Shown in pieces: positions 53,815 through 63,078 of a stretch of DNA of 64,000 bases. The stretch is from CBDBKL01 sp965116215. Lineage in GTDB: Bacteria; Bdellovibrionota; Bdellovibrionia; Bdellovibrionales; JAKFYE01. How positions within the stretch are numbered: position 1 is the stretch's first letter; each line of letters begins with the position of its first letter. The position numbers were made by a program, and so were the translations under genes. Under the pieces are notes generated by a model that did no database searches, was not told the DNA's origin, and saw only the letters and a list, made by a program, of their open reading frames with translations. The stretch spans positions 992,001 to 1,056,000 of the forward strand of contig OZ220494.1 of the NCBI GenBank assembly GCA_965116215.1. The letters run 5' to 3'.

Positions 53815-54639
53815 TTATTGAAAATGCCTCCTGAAAAGAAATCCTGACAAAACAAATAGTAACAATGCAATACTAGAGATAGAAGCACTGACTGGCACTG
53901 AATAATAATTCCCCATAAAAGCCCCAGAAGAGACAAGTAAAATCCCCAATAAAGGAGATAGAATAAGGAAGGAGCGTACTGATCGACTGAAGCCATAGGC
54001 TAAAAGTGGAGGGGCAACAAATAAAGATGTCACAAGCATCACTCCCATAATTTTAAGACAAATCACAACAGACAATGCTGTCAAAACTAAAAAAATCAAT
54101 CTATGTGTACCAGTAGAAATGCCTTCAATACGAGCTATATTTTCATTAAAGATAATGAGCAAAAGTTTTTTTTGAAATATACAAAGATAAATTACAGTTC
54201 CAATAGCTACCATTAAAAAGAGATAAAAATCATAAACGACAAGGTCTTGCAAACGGCCAAAAAGAAGATGAAGCAACTCCTCTGACCCTTTCCCAGTTAT
54301 ATGCATAATAACCAACCCCATTCCCGTAAAACCTGAAAAGAGCATGGCCAAAATTCCATCGGTATCAAACTTTTCTAATCTTTGAAAATGATAGATCAGG
54401 ACAGCCAATACAACCGAAAATGGAATGAGTAAGGCCACCGGAGTAAGACCTACGACAAGAGCTAAGGCTGCAATAAAAAGAGAGGCATGAGCTATAGTGT
54501 CACTTAATAAACTCAGTCTATTCCATACAATATAAGGCCCTATCACTCCTCCTAAGAGACCAGCGATAATCAATGAAAAGTACCATATCCAATGTGCTGT
54601 AAGATCAGCCGTCTGAAGATGTTCAGTGAGAGTGTTCAT
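53815..54639 (-). CDS. Metal-ion ABC transporter permease (ZnuB-like)
   Basis: 274 residues from ATG 54639 (the ABC-3 family start MNTLTEHLQTADL); a longer frame reaches into the upstream gene. Eight helices. Diagnostic ABC-3 patterns are GVIGPYIVWNRLSLLSDTIAHAS and LVTSLFVAPPLLA; the permease moves zinc or manganese. It overlaps the ATPase gene by 17 bases, so it is translated with it. No periplasmic binding protein gene is adjacent. Zn versus Mn is not decidable here. Confidence 0.92.
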   Translation of the reverse strand: MNTLTEHLQTADLTAHWIWYFSLIIAGLLGGVIGPYIVWNRLSLLSDTIAHASLFIAALALVVGLTPVALLIPFSVVLAVLIYHFQRLEKFDTDGILAMLFSGFTGMGLVIMHITGKGSEELLHLLFGRLQDLVVYDFYLFLMVAIGTVIYLCIFQKKLLLIIFNENIARIEGISTGTHRLIFLVLTALSVVICLKIMGVMLVTSLFVAPPLLAYGFSRSVRSFLILSPLLGILLVSSGAFMGNYYSVPVSASISSIALLLFVLSGFLFRRHFQ

Positions 54640-55312
54640 GGATGAAACTTTCCTTTCCATATATTTTATGAAGACAAGAGTGAAAGTTTTTATTTTTAGG
54701 CGAACCATCAAAAAGTAGTTCTCCATAACCCAAACACAATGCTCTAGAGGCTCTTTTCGTCACCGCAGAAATATCATGTGTAATTACAACAGATGTCATT
54801 CCTCTTTCGTCCTTCAAAGAAGACAACAATTCAAAGAGTTGAGCTTGCCCCGCAGGATCCAATCCATCCATCGCTTCATCTAATATTAAGAGATCCGGAG
54901 AAGATAATAGGGCAAATGCTAAATATATTTTCTGCATCCAGCCAGCAGAAAGATTTTTAAGCATTTTGCCTTGAATCGCATCATCAATCAACAAACTCTG
55001 CAATATGGATTCGACATCTGGTGGATGAGCCTTCAGAGATAAGAACTCCCTTACACTAATAGGAAATGTTTTACTGGGCACTAGACTTTGAGGGACATAC
55101 CCCATACGGATATCATTGTTCACATAAAGAGTTCCCGATCGAACCTTCAACAAATTTAAAATACACTCAGCCAGTGTGGACTTCCCTGCTCCATTTGGAC
55201 CTATGATAAAAATAAACTCACTTCTCTGTATAGAGAGATCAAAGTTTTTAAAAAGAATTTGAGATCCTCTTTGTATCTCTACGGACTTGAATTCGACAAG
55301 AGTGTTCATCAC
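54623..55312 (-). CDS. Metal-ion ABC transporter ATPase (ZnuC-like)
   Basis: 229 residues. Walker A is GPNGAGKST (about 38-46), Q-loop YVPQSLV (about 73-79), signature LSAGWMQKIYLAFALL (LSGGQ altered to LSAGW), Walker B LLILDEAMDGLDP (about 140-152) and H-loop VITHDIS. It drives the permease encoded next to it. The signature motif substitution is noteworthy but common in ZnuC relatives. Histidines at the C-terminus (SFIHEHSH) may bind metal. Confidence 0.92.
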   Translation of the reverse strand: MMNTLVEFKSVEIQRGSQILFKNFDLSIQRSEFIFIIGPNGAGKSTLAECILNLLKVRSGTLYVNNDIRMGYVPQSLVPSKTFPISVREFLSLKAHPPDVESILQSLLIDDAIQGKMLKNLSAGWMQKIYLAFALLSSPDLLILDEAMDGLDPAGQAQLFELLSSLKDERGMTSVVITHDISAVTKRASRALCLGYGELLFDGSPKNKNFHSCLHKIYGKESFIHEHSH

Positions 55313-55354
55313 AACCCTTATCTAGTATCCTCACTCTATCGTCAAGTTTAACGC

Positions 55355-56287
55355 TCATTCTATACGACGAAAATGACGTTTGCGAAAGAACAAGGAGACA
55401 AAACGAGAACTTCCCTTTGGGATTTTAATACGATGACCTCTTATATAAGGAGGGATATAACTCACCTTTAATTCTGGATTTAAATTAGAAAGTGCCGTAC
55501 GAGTGACTCCTATATAATCTGCAAGAGATTTTAAATCCGTTCCTCCGGGAACAACAAAGTGCTCAATATCTAATGGACGCTGATAATTAATCCCTCTGAA
55601 TCCATAAAGATAAGGGGCCTTAGCTATCAGTGCCGCAGCAATCCATTGGGGAACATAGTTTCGTGTCTCTTTATAAAGCGCATTGTTTTTACTCAACGTC
55701 CAGAAATTTTTTGTTTTATATTTTTTAATCACTTTTTTAACAAAATTTTCACCAGAATTGTATCCAGCCGCAACAAGATACCAAGATCCAAACAACTTAT
55801 AGAGATCCTTAAGATATTTAGCGGCAGCCTTTGTGCTCTTATCAAAGTCACGTCTTTCATCAAGCCACCAATTAATTTTAAGTCCATATTTCTGTGCTGT
55901 AGGTTTTATAAATTGCCAAGGCCCCACAGCAGAAGCTACACTTTTCGCTCTAGGAGAAAAGCCGCTCTCGATCATAGATAAATAAACAAGATCTTTCGGA
56001 AGATTTTCCTTTGCTAAAATGGATGTGATATGGGGTATGTGTTTTGAAGATCTTTGCAGCCAGATTTTAAATTTTTTATTCCCTTCTGTCTGAAAGTAGC
56101 GCATCCATCTCCGTACATGCTTATTGTATACAATGGGCATATCAAATACGATGAGTGAATTATCATTATAAGACAAACGAAATGGTGATGTATTAAACCC
56201 CTGCCTTTTAAAACGATAGTTTTCTATTGAAGCAAAAGATTGCAATGAGGCAAAGACTAATAAAATTGACAGAAGAATAATTCTCAT
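55355..56287 (-). CDS. MltD-like lytic murein transglycosylase with LysM
   Basis: 310 residues with a signal peptide (MRIILLSILLVFASLQSFAS). The SLT domain (about 85-235) has the catalytic Glu in LVYLSMIESGFSPRA (about 104-118), then SAVGPWQFIKPTAQKYGLKI and AGYNSGE. One LysM-like peptidoglycan-binding module lies near the C-terminus (VPGGTDLKSLADYIGVTRTALSNLNPEL). The enzyme cuts glycan strands to anhydromuramyl ends. In a predator it could also remodel prey wall (inference). Single-gene unit with a long upstream gap. Confidence 0.92.
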   Translation of the reverse strand: MRIILLSILLVFASLQSFASIENYRFKRQGFNTSPFRLSYNDNSLIVFDMPIVYNKHVRRWMRYFQTEGNKKFKIWLQRSSKHIPHITSILAKENLPKDLVYLSMIESGFSPRAKSVASAVGPWQFIKPTAQKYGLKINWWLDERRDFDKSTKAAAKYLKDLYKLFGSWYLVAAGYNSGENFVKKVIKKYKTKNFWTLSKNNALYKETRNYVPQWIAAALIAKAPYLYGFRGINYQRPLDIEHFVVPGGTDLKSLADYIGVTRTALSNLNPELKVSYIPPYIRGHRIKIPKGSSRFVSLFFRKRHFRRIE

Positions 56288-56803
56288 GGTTTCATTATTT
56301 ATTAATTTTTAATGATTAGGAAATCTTTTTAATAATTAACGATGGCATTATTCTTAAAGGATGAAAACCTCTTCTAAGACAAAAGTCTAGAAGAGTCAAC
56401 TTAAAAAAGTGGGGGGTTCTTTTTCTCTTAAAAAATAAAGTGGCAATACCAAAGAAAATCTAAATGTATTGCTTATAGAGTTTTATTTTTTATAAAATAA
56501 ACTCCTCACCACAAGGATGTGTTGATCGGGGGAGTGAATACAAGCTAGATGCCTATGGATGGGCGGCTCCCCATTTTTATTAGCATCTGAACACTGTTTT
56601 GATTGGAAAAAATCACAACAATTGAAAAACATTTTTATCTATTAATCTTAGAATGAAAATAGACTGTCTTGCGTTTATCTAAAATGGACTCTTCACTTTT
56701 GACATTTTTAAAAATATTCATATTACTTTTTTTAAGATATCGTTTTATTTATTGATCTAGAGAGATTTATAATGATATTCTCAATCCCATTATAAGGGGA
56801 ACT
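56288..56803. other. Intergenic region with structured element
   Basis: 516 bases between the divergent mltD-like gene and the flgM-like gene, holding both promoters. A hairpin-like structure lies at 56528-56580 (separate entry). Confidence 0.5.
56528..56580 (+). ncRNA. Structured element, terminator or small RNA candidate
   Basis: GGGGAG (56529-56534) pairs with CTCCCC (56567-56572) around a 32-base interior in which GCC (56551-56553) can pair with GGC, followed by ATTTTTATT. This could be a terminator, a riboswitch-like leader or a small RNA. There is no plus-strand gene upstream to terminate. Orientation is inferred from the T-run. Confidence 0.4.
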
Positions 56804-57103
56804 ATGAAATCCAGCCTTAATCCTCAATCTAACACATTACATATTAAAAAGTGTGATAACTTTACTTTGCAATCAAGTGAGCCCAAAATTGACCCAGCTC
56901 TTTCTAACTCAAAAAAAGATATTTCCTCTATTATATCATCTCGAAACATAAAAAAAAGTACAAGACCGGCCCAAAAGATAGATAAACAGCAAGTGGCAAA
57001 ATACAGATCTCTTATTAAAAAGGGTTTATATAAAGTAGACCCTGAAAAATTGGCTCAAAAACTTATAAATATTCATGCAAAGAACGGAAACTCCATCATC
57101 TAA
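56804..57103 (+). CDS. flgM: FlgM-like anti-sigma-28 factor
   Basis: 99 residues, a disordered N-terminal half and a C-terminal FlgM block DKQQVAKYRSLIKKGLYKVD followed by PEKLAQKLINIH (about 64-95), the segment that binds sigma-28 (FliA). It holds flagellar late gene expression until it is exported through the completed hook. No fli or flg genes are adjacent, so the chromosome has dispersed flagellar control. ATAAGGGGAAC precedes the ATG. Shorter or different helix-rich proteins are possible but the YKVDPEK.A.KL pattern is specific. Confidence 0.78.
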   Translation: MKSSLNPQSNTLHIKKCDNFTLQSSEPKIDPALSNSKKDISSIISSRNIKKSTRPAQKIDKQQVAKYRSLIKKGLYKVDPEKLAQKLINIHAKNGNSII

Positions 57104-57239
57104 GATAAAGCTACAATTAGAACCAAGGCGTTTTTCTCATAAAATAACGCATAGGATCTCTTTAAGATTGATTTAGAATATAAAAAGAAGGTCATTTCTG
57201 AATCACTACACTTAAATCTTAAAAGTGTAAAAAATCTTT

Positions 57240-57698
57240 TTACTTTCTTATAGAACGCCTCATGGCCTTTTGTAATTGTCGATCCATATCACGCCTCTTT
57301 ACCGCTTCTCTTTTATCACGCCCCTTCTTTCCCTTTGCTAAACCAAGCTCTACCTTGACCCTGCCTTTTTTAAAATACAATTTCAAAGGAATAAGAGTTA
57401 AGCCTTTCTCCCTTACAATTCCAAATAACTTATCTATTTCCCTCCTATGCATTAAAATCTTACGTTTTCTCTCAGGTTCATGATTGTTGTAACTGCTCGA
57501 AAAATACTTAGCAATATGTGTATTTAATAAATACATCTCTGCATTCTGAAAATCCACAAAAGAGTCTTTTAACTGACAATGGCCTAAACGCAAAGATTTC
57601 ACTTCACTCCCCTGTAACTGCAAACCCGCCTCATGAGTTTCTAAAATCTCATATTGAAATCTGGCTTTTTTATTATCCGTTATTATCTTAATGCCCAT
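57240..57698 (-). CDS. smpB: SsrA-binding protein SmpB
   Basis: 152 residues. The SmpB core is NKKARFQYEILETHEAGLQL (9-28), then GSEVKSLRLGHC, YSSYNNHEPERKRK-like NHEPERKRKILMHR (about 72-85), and GLAKGKKGRDKREA and RDMDRQLQKAMR at the end, a basic helix that enters the decoding centre. With tmRNA it rescues stalled ribosomes. It overlaps the upstream DUF502 gene by 11 bases, so the two are coupled. Confidence 0.96.
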   Translation of the reverse strand: MGIKIITDNKKARFQYEILETHEAGLQLQGSEVKSLRLGHCQLKDSFVDFQNAEMYLLNTHIAKYFSSSYNNHEPERKRKILMHRREIDKLFGIVREKGLTLIPLKLYFKKGRVKVELGLAKGKKGRDKREAVKRRDMDRQLQKAMRRSIRK

Positions 57699-58284
57699 GT
57701 TTCTTTGCCAAACCCAATGACACGACAGCCTTCAAGGCTTCATCAACAGTCATATCAAGAGGCCTAACATCTTGTTTTGGAAAATAAATAAAATATCCCC
57801 CTGTAGGGTTCGGTGTCGTGGGAACATAAACCCCAATATGAGATCCATCCAACTGTTCCTGAAGATAAGAAGGAATATTTTCAGACGTTACAAATCCAAT
57901 TGTCCAAATACCCTTCCTCGGAAACTCCACAAGCACTGCTCTTCCAAATTTCTGCCCTGTCCCCTGAATAACCGTCAGAAAAACTTGCCGTACACTTGTA
58001 TAAATTCCACCAATAATAGGAAGATGATGAATCAATTTTGAAAAAGAACCAACAAACCAACTGCCAATCACATTGTGCCCCAGAAACCCCGCCAGTAAAA
58101 CAATTCCAATACCAAGAACTAAACCCAACCCGGGAACAAATACAGGTGACCAACTTTGGACATTAAAAGCACTGTCCATCCACCGAATGACGCCATCTAC
58201 AACCCAGAAAGTTACAATCACCGGCATAATAACCAGTAGACCTGTCAAAAAATAAACTTGAAGCCACTTTTTTATATGATACAT
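57688..58284 (-). CDS. DUF502 membrane protein
   Basis: 198 residues with two transmembrane helices (about 9-30 and 52-72; TGLLVIMPVIVTFWVV and LGLVLGIGIVLLAGFLG). The soluble part is typical DUF502: IHHLPIIGGIYTSVRQV and VLVEFPRKGIWTIGFVT, then HIGVYVPTTPNPTGGYFI and the C-terminal VDEALKAVVSLGL. The function is unknown (a possible membrane-organising or chloroplast-type COV protein relative). Translationally coupled to smpB. Confidence 0.9.
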   Translation of the reverse strand: MYHIKKWLQVYFLTGLLVIMPVIVTFWVVDGVIRWMDSAFNVQSWSPVFVPGLGLVLGIGIVLLAGFLGHNVIGSWFVGSFSKLIHHLPIIGGIYTSVRQVFLTVIQGTGQKFGRAVLVEFPRKGIWTIGFVTSENIPSYLQEQLDGSHIGVYVPTTPNPTGGYFIYFPKQDVRPLDMTVDEALKAVVSLGLAKKHGH

Positions 58285-58288
58285 ATCC

Positions 58289-59593
58289 CTATTGAACCCT
58301 AATGTTTAAACTATAGTTGATAATAGACCCTCCAATATTATATCCTGGAGCTCCAATATCTGTCGCTTTTTTCTTTCTAACAGAAACTTTTTCTAAAAAA
58401 TGAGACTGGGCCCCAAAACTCAAAAATGCTTTAGAGTCGACTAAAAGTCCACTCAATGAACCCAATCCATATTCAGCCCCCAAAGATAATATATGGCGAT
58501 CAGCATCCATAAAATTCAATTCCCCATCACTCTTGGGAACAGGAGTTGGCAAATACCCATATCCCAAATACATACTCCACCGATCACTCACTTCCCAAAT
58601 CCCTGCGACAGCCCCCTTCCAAACACTTCTATACTTAATAGGAACAAATCTTTGTTCAAATGACTGTTTAAATGTATTAAATGATAAGTAAACCACATTA
58701 CCTCGTGTCTCTTGCCAATCTTGATACTCTACCTCAGTGATAAGCCTAAAAGCGTTAAATTTTCGCCCATATTGAAGAGAGTAAATACTTGGGTCAAAAA
58801 ACAATTGAGACACACCATTAAAAACAATAGGAGCAGAGCCTCCAATAAGATGAAGAGTGGATCGCACATGCATATTCATACCATAATCTCTTTTTCCTAA
58901 ATACAAAAAAGAAAGCCAATCCTTTTCAGAAATGCTCCATACAAGTGAAGCTAAAGGAGCAAACCGAGCCCTTACATCAACTCCTAAATTCATACTTGCC
59001 GTCTGATGAGCCTGCGCACTTGGTAATCTCGAGCGGACATCCGCACCCATTAAAAAATACGTTGTCACTCCTAAACCAAAAGCCACACGCCTTAAAGGGA
59101 TGGCTGAAAAAGACAACGACGCCGTTGTCCTCTGCATGTCAAACCGATAAAGAGCATATTGCGGTCTATAGATATCTTTTGTCTCAGCTTTTATAAGCGA
59201 TCCACTCGAGACATTCACATTAAATCCAAAAGCCCAATTCCATATTGAATTTTTTAATTTATAATTAACCCCTAGGGTATATAAAAATACATCCTCAATA
59301 TCTGTATTAACAGACCCTCTAATCACTTCAGGAGCCCCTAACTGTGGATTATCTACAACTATATTAAAAAGATCCTGAAAATTTTCTGAGACACCTAAAA
59401 CTCCCCAGCCCCATGTCCATCCAGAATTTGATAAACTCATCGTTGCTGGATGAAGTTCAGAGGCATAGGGGTTTGATTCTATAGGTGAAATACCTGCCAT
59501 ATACGATGCTCTGCCTATTCCAAATAGACGAGAAACATCCGCATACGATACCTCCCAAAAACATAAAACAATACAAACAATACACAATTTCAT
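58289..59593 (-). CDS. FadL-like outer-membrane protein
   Basis: 434 residues; signal peptide to about residue 18 (VSYA). An N-terminal luminal stretch with GIGRASYMAGISPIESNPYA, then about 14 strands. Pro/Gly-rich patterns such as MYLGYGYLPTPVPKSDGELNFMDADRH recall the FadL/OMPP1 family of outer-membrane channels for hydrophobic compounds. It ends in INYSLNIRV, compatible with an outer-membrane last strand. Its ATG overlaps the end of ksgA by four bases (ATGA), one operon with tsaD and ksgA. Confidence 0.72.
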   Translation of the reverse strand: MKLCIVCIVLCFWEVSYADVSRLFGIGRASYMAGISPIESNPYASELHPATMSLSNSGWTWGWGVLGVSENFQDLFNIVVDNPQLGAPEVIRGSVNTDIEDVFLYTLGVNYKLKNSIWNWAFGFNVNVSSGSLIKAETKDIYRPQYALYRFDMQRTTASLSFSAIPLRRVAFGLGVTTYFLMGADVRSRLPSAQAHQTASMNLGVDVRARFAPLASLVWSISEKDWLSFLYLGKRDYGMNMHVRSTLHLIGGSAPIVFNGVSQLFFDPSIYSLQYGRKFNAFRLITEVEYQDWQETRGNVVYLSFNTFKQSFEQRFVPIKYRSVWKGAVAGIWEVSDRWSMYLGYGYLPTPVPKSDGELNFMDADRHILSLGAEYGLGSLSGLLVDSKAFLSFGAQSHFLEKVSVRKKKATDIGAPGYNIGGSIINYSLNIRVQ

Positions 59594-60420
59594 TGTCTTT
59601 CCATTCTTCTCACTTTTTCGAATAATATTTCATAAGATTGAACAGAAACTTGTCCCGGACGTACGTTCTCTGAAATATTTATCTCTTCAAATAACTTTTC
59701 CCACTTCATATTAGGATTCCATTTCTTAATATTGGATTGCAATTTCTTACGTGGTTGAGCAAAGGCCATCTGTAAAAAGCGAAGGTTTTCCCGAGAAAGT
59801 CCTCCCTCTTTTTTTCTCTCAAATACTAAAACCCGACTCCCTACTTGAGGATGAGGGAAAAAATCTTTAGGTCCTGCATCTATCACCTTATCTATATCAA
59901 AAACATTCTGTGAAATAACCGAAAGGAAACCATAATCTGAAGACCCCAGAGGTGCTGTTATCCTCTGAGCCACCTCCTTTTGAAACATAAAAACTAAAAA
60001 AGGAATCAATGCCTCTGATAAACTCAAATCCACCAGTAAACGTGAAGAAATACCATAAGGTAAATTGCCACAGACAATTGTTTTCTTACAAATATTTTCC
60101 TTCCAATTGAATTTCAAGGCATCCATACAAAATGTTTTAATTCCTCTTTTTATCCAGTACTGACTATACTCTTTATCAATTTCCACAAGACTTAAATCGA
60201 CAGGGGCTTTTGCTAACCTCTCGGTCAATGCACCCAGGCCTGGACCAATTTCCATAACACTTTGACAGGGAAAACTAAGAACTGTCTCTACAATACAATT
60301 AATAATACATTCATTGAGCAAAAAATTTTGCCCCAACCTTTTAATGGGCCTTTTCTCAAATCTGGTCAGTAATTGCTTAATTCTTTGCTGCTCTACCATA
60401 TCTAATGATGTCCCAGCCAT
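59590..60420 (-). CDS. ksgA: 16S rRNA dimethyladenosine transferase
   Basis: 276 residues. It methylates A1518 and A1519 at the 3' end of 16S rRNA. Motif I is EIGPGLGALTERLA (about 56-69), the catalytic motif is NLPYGIS (about 116-122), and GQNFLLN (about 30-36) is at the N-terminus. The C-terminal helical domain is present. Its start overlaps the end of tsaD by 19 bases and its stop meets the FadL-like gene by ATGA, so translation is chained through three genes. An internal ATG (residue 8) is an alternative start. Confidence 0.95.
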   Translation of the reverse strand: MAGTSLDMVEQQRIKQLLTRFEKRPIKRLGQNFLLNECIINCIVETVLSFPCQSVMEIGPGLGALTERLAKAPVDLSLVEIDKEYSQYWIKRGIKTFCMDALKFNWKENICKKTIVCGNLPYGISSRLLVDLSLSEALIPFLVFMFQKEVAQRITAPLGSSDYGFLSVISQNVFDIDKVIDAGPKDFFPHPQVGSRVLVFERKKEGGLSRENLRFLQMAFAQPRKKLQSNIKKWNPNMKWEKLFEEINISENVRPGQVSVQSYEILFEKVRRMERQ

Positions 60421-61454
60421 CCACTGAGAGAGACTTGAGGTTTAGGGGCAAGCGTCTGATCATCTCTTTCTCCACGATTCAGTCTTTGAATACCGGCAAA
60501 ACCAATCATTGCGGCATTATCTGTACAGTACCTTAATGGTGGGATCATTAACTCTATACCACTACTTGTACTCCATATTTCAGATTGCCTTCGTAACTCA
60601 GAATTTGCACTCACTCCACCTGTAATGATCGCTCTCTTTATTTTTGTTTTTTCAGTAGCCCACTTTAGTTTCTCTATGAGAGTTTTTGCAATTGTTAATT
60701 GAAAACTGGCACACAGATCTGCAAGTTTTTCTTGTTTTGCCTCTGGCCCGATATCATGAATTAAATTTCGTGCAAAAGTTTTGACACCAGAGAAACTAAA
60801 ATTGAGATTTTTTTTATCACGAAGTGCCATAGGAAAGGTATAAACCAAAGGATCTCCTCCTTGAGCGTACTTATCCACCCACACTCCCCCTGGAAAGTCT
60901 AATCCTAACATCTTGGCAAACTTATCAAAGGCCTCCCCAGCGGCATCATCAACTGTAGAGCCAATGATTTTATAACTCCCAAACTCCAAAGCTTCATAAA
61001 GCGTTGTATGCCCTCCACTGACAGCCATCCCAATAAAAGGGTATATGAAATCAGGTTTGGGTTTATACGAACTATCTTTCAAAAAAGGAGCCATTAAATG
61101 CCCCTCCAGATGATTCACTCCAATGAGGGGAACTCCCAGAGACAATGCCAAAGTCTTTGCTGTAACAACTCCCACCAATAGGGAACCCATCAACCCCGGC
61201 TGAGATGTCACAGCTATACCATCTACGCTATGCCAACTGCATCTCGCTTTTTTCATCAGCTTCTCTACTAGAGGGAGCAATGTCTCTGTGTGAGCACGCC
61301 CTGCAATTTCAGGAACCACTCCGCCAAAAGGCATGTGTTCTTTGACCTGTGCTGCAGATAAAAGGGCTATCACCTCACCATCATAATTGACAAGGCTCAC
61401 CGATGTATCATCACAACTTGTTTCAATGGCTAAGACTATCTGAAATTTTGGCAT
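60402..61454 (-). CDS. tsaD: tRNA N6-threonylcarbamoyladenosine synthase TsaD
   Basis: 350 residues. It transfers threonylcarbamoyl to A37 of ANN-decoding tRNAs with TsaB/E. The ASKHA fold has IETSCDDTSVSLV (9-21), AGRAHTETLLPLVE and GVNHLEGHLM (His ligands, about 115-124), MAVSGGHTTLYEA (about 148-160), FSFSGVKTF and TDNAAMIGFAG (about 311-321). All metal and nucleotide residues are present. First gene of the tsaD-ksgA-FadL-like operon. Confidence 0.97.
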   Translation of the reverse strand: MPKFQIVLAIETSCDDTSVSLVNYDGEVIALLSAAQVKEHMPFGGVVPEIAGRAHTETLLPLVEKLMKKARCSWHSVDGIAVTSQPGLMGSLLVGVVTAKTLALSLGVPLIGVNHLEGHLMAPFLKDSSYKPKPDFIYPFIGMAVSGGHTTLYEALEFGSYKIIGSTVDDAAGEAFDKFAKMLGLDFPGGVWVDKYAQGGDPLVYTFPMALRDKKNLNFSFSGVKTFARNLIHDIGPEAKQEKLADLCASFQLTIAKTLIEKLKWATEKTKIKRAIITGGVSANSELRRQSEIWSTSSGIELMIPPLRYCTDNAAMIGFAGIQRLNRGERDDQTLAPKPQVSLSGWLGHH

Positions 61455-61542
61455 AAGATGTCTTATCCTTAAGACCTAAGAAGTTCTACAGAAAAGATGC
61501 CACTTTATAAAGAAGTGAATATTTGAGTAAAATCCTACTCTA

Positions 61543-62181
61543 TCATTGTAATTTCTTAAGCCGATACTTAGCATTACGAGCAGCCTTCGAATTGGGCTTC
61601 ACCTCTATAACTTCTTGATAAAATGATTTGGCATCTAATTTCAACCCTAGCTCCTGAAAGCAAACACCTATCTTATAGGTCGCTTCGGCCCAAAACCTTC
61701 CCTTTGGATTTTTGGTTCTGTACTCCTGATAGGCCACAATGGCCTTCTTCCATTTTTTTAATTTGAAGAGATCCTCTGCCACAACCCAACCCGTTTTCTT
61801 AACTTCCCTCTTTTTCTTAACTACCTGCCTTCTTTTTTCTAGGTTATCCAGTCGCTCCTTCATCTGATTTAATTTCTCATTTATTATACGCACTTCCTCC
61901 AAAAATATACCCTGTGATTTTTTTGAGCCCTCTAGCTCTGTCCTCTGATAATCAAAAGCCGTGTTCATTCTATGTTCCAAGGCCTCAGTCCTGCCTATAA
62001 GATTTCTCAAGGTGGAATCCACATCTTGTTTCCAAACTATACGATCTGCATTTTGTTGACGTTGTAAATCTACAATTTGCTTTTGGGCTAGCCGCCCTTT
62101 TTCTTGCTGAACGACATCTTCACGTGTTCGTAACAAACAACTCGTCAGGAATAAAACGCTAAAAACAAAAAAACGTAACAT
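61543..62181 (-). CDS. YbgF/CpoB-like coiled-coil TPR lipoprotein
   Basis: 212 residues. The signal is lipoprotein-like (MLRFFVFSVLFLTSCLL, Cys at 15). Residues 25-125 are a long coiled coil (for example ALEHRMNTAFDYQRTELEGS). Residues 130-212 are two TPR motifs (AEDLFKLKKWKKAIVAYQEY, ATYKIGVCFQELGLKLDAKS). This is the CpoB (YbgF) layout, which links Tol-Pal with cell-wall synthesis. Third gene of the pal operon, one base after the DUF4398-like gene. Confidence 0.82.
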   Translation of the reverse strand: MLRFFVFSVLFLTSCLLRTREDVVQQEKGRLAQKQIVDLQRQQNADRIVWKQDVDSTLRNLIGRTEALEHRMNTAFDYQRTELEGSKKSQGIFLEEVRIINEKLNQMKERLDNLEKRRQVVKKKREVKKTGWVVAEDLFKLKKWKKAIVAYQEYRTKNPKGRFWAEATYKIGVCFQELGLKLDAKSFYQEVIEVKPNSKAARNAKYRLKKLQ

Positions 62182-62496
62182 CTAATCTTCCTCCGATTTA
62201 TATTTCTTAACCCGTGCCTTATTCTCTGCCTCCTCTGCATAAAAAATAGCCTGCTCAAAGTTCTCTAAAGCCTGTTCAAAAGCCTCCCCTTTATAAAAAG
62301 ACTCCCCCCTTTGATAAAACCTGAATGCTTTATGCCATTCAGTAGGAGCATATCGATGAGCACCATGCCTTTTCGCATATTGTAGAGCTGTTTTTGCCAA
62401 ACTAAACTCTTCGACAGGTGGAGCTATTGATGAACACCCAGCCCCGAGAAAAAACATGAAAATAAATAAACTGAACTTACTGAGTAACTGGCACAA
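62182..62496 (-). CDS. DUF4398-type TPR-like lipoprotein
   Basis: 104 residues. The lipobox is GAGC (Cys21). The mature helical pair FSLAKTALQYAKRHGAHRYAPTEWHKA and FYKGEAFEQALENFEQAIFYAEEAENKAR are the DUF4398 repeats, short Ala/Glu-rich helices met next to Pal in Bdellovibrionota and deltaproteobacteria. The gene starts 20 bases inside pal and ends one base before the YbgF-like gene, so its translation is coupled to both. A structural link between outer membrane and wall is inferred. Confidence 0.75.
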   Translation of the reverse strand: MCQLLSKFSLFIFMFFLGAGCSSIAPPVEEFSLAKTALQYAKRHGAHRYAPTEWHKAFRFYQRGESFYKGEAFEQALENFEQAIFYAEEAENKARVKKYKSEED

Positions 62497-62962
62497 AATT
62501 AGCTCGACGATTTTTACTGCGTGCTTCTGGAGTATCTCTAGGATCTATAGGTTTTTCTTCACCGAAACTCACAATTGTCAATCTCTTACTATCAATTCCC
62601 AAACTCACTAAATAGGCTTGGACAACTTTTGCACGTTTCTCACCTAAAGCTAAGTTGTATTCAATAGACCCATCTTCATCACAATGCCCCTCAATTCGCA
62701 TAAATACATCACTTCGAGACCGCATCCAATCAGCATTGTTCTTGAGCACATTTCTAGTTTCAGGTGTCAATGTCGCCTTATCATAATCAAAGTACACAGT
62801 TGACAGCCCTGGGATCTGGCCCGAGTCACTTCCCATACTCTGAACACTGAGAGGAAGATCTGTTGGAGTTTCTCCAGTTTGACCAAAATCTTCTTTCTTT
62901 GGACCACTTGAACAAGAGGCTATGAGCAACGCAATTAAACTAAAAGTGAATTTATTTTTCAT
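62477..62962 (-). CDS. pal: Peptidoglycan-associated lipoprotein Pal
   Basis: 161 residues. Lipobox IASC at 14-17. The OmpA-like domain (about 55-161) carries TVYFDYDKATLTPETRNVLKN (peptidoglycan site region), then GHCDEDGSIEYNLALGEKRA (about 97-116), and the C-terminal SKNRRANFVPVTQ. It binds diaminopimelate in the wall and TolB, keeping the outer membrane close. First gene of the pal / DUF4398 / YbgF-like operon; tolQRAB are not in view. Confidence 0.93.
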   Translation of the reverse strand: MKNKFTFSLIALLIASCSSGPKKEDFGQTGETPTDLPLSVQSMGSDSGQIPGLSTVYFDYDKATLTPETRNVLKNNADWMRSRSDVFMRIEGHCDEDGSIEYNLALGEKRAKVVQAYLVSLGIDSKRLTIVSFGEEKPIDPRDTPEARSKNRRANFVPVTQ

Positions 62963-63078
62963 TAGACTTGCCTCCTCTGAGACCTTATTAATAATATGTC
63001 ATTGTAAATCTATAAGATATCATGTCAAACTTTTGATTCACTGATTAAAATGAAAACTAAAGAAATAAAGAGTTCTAT

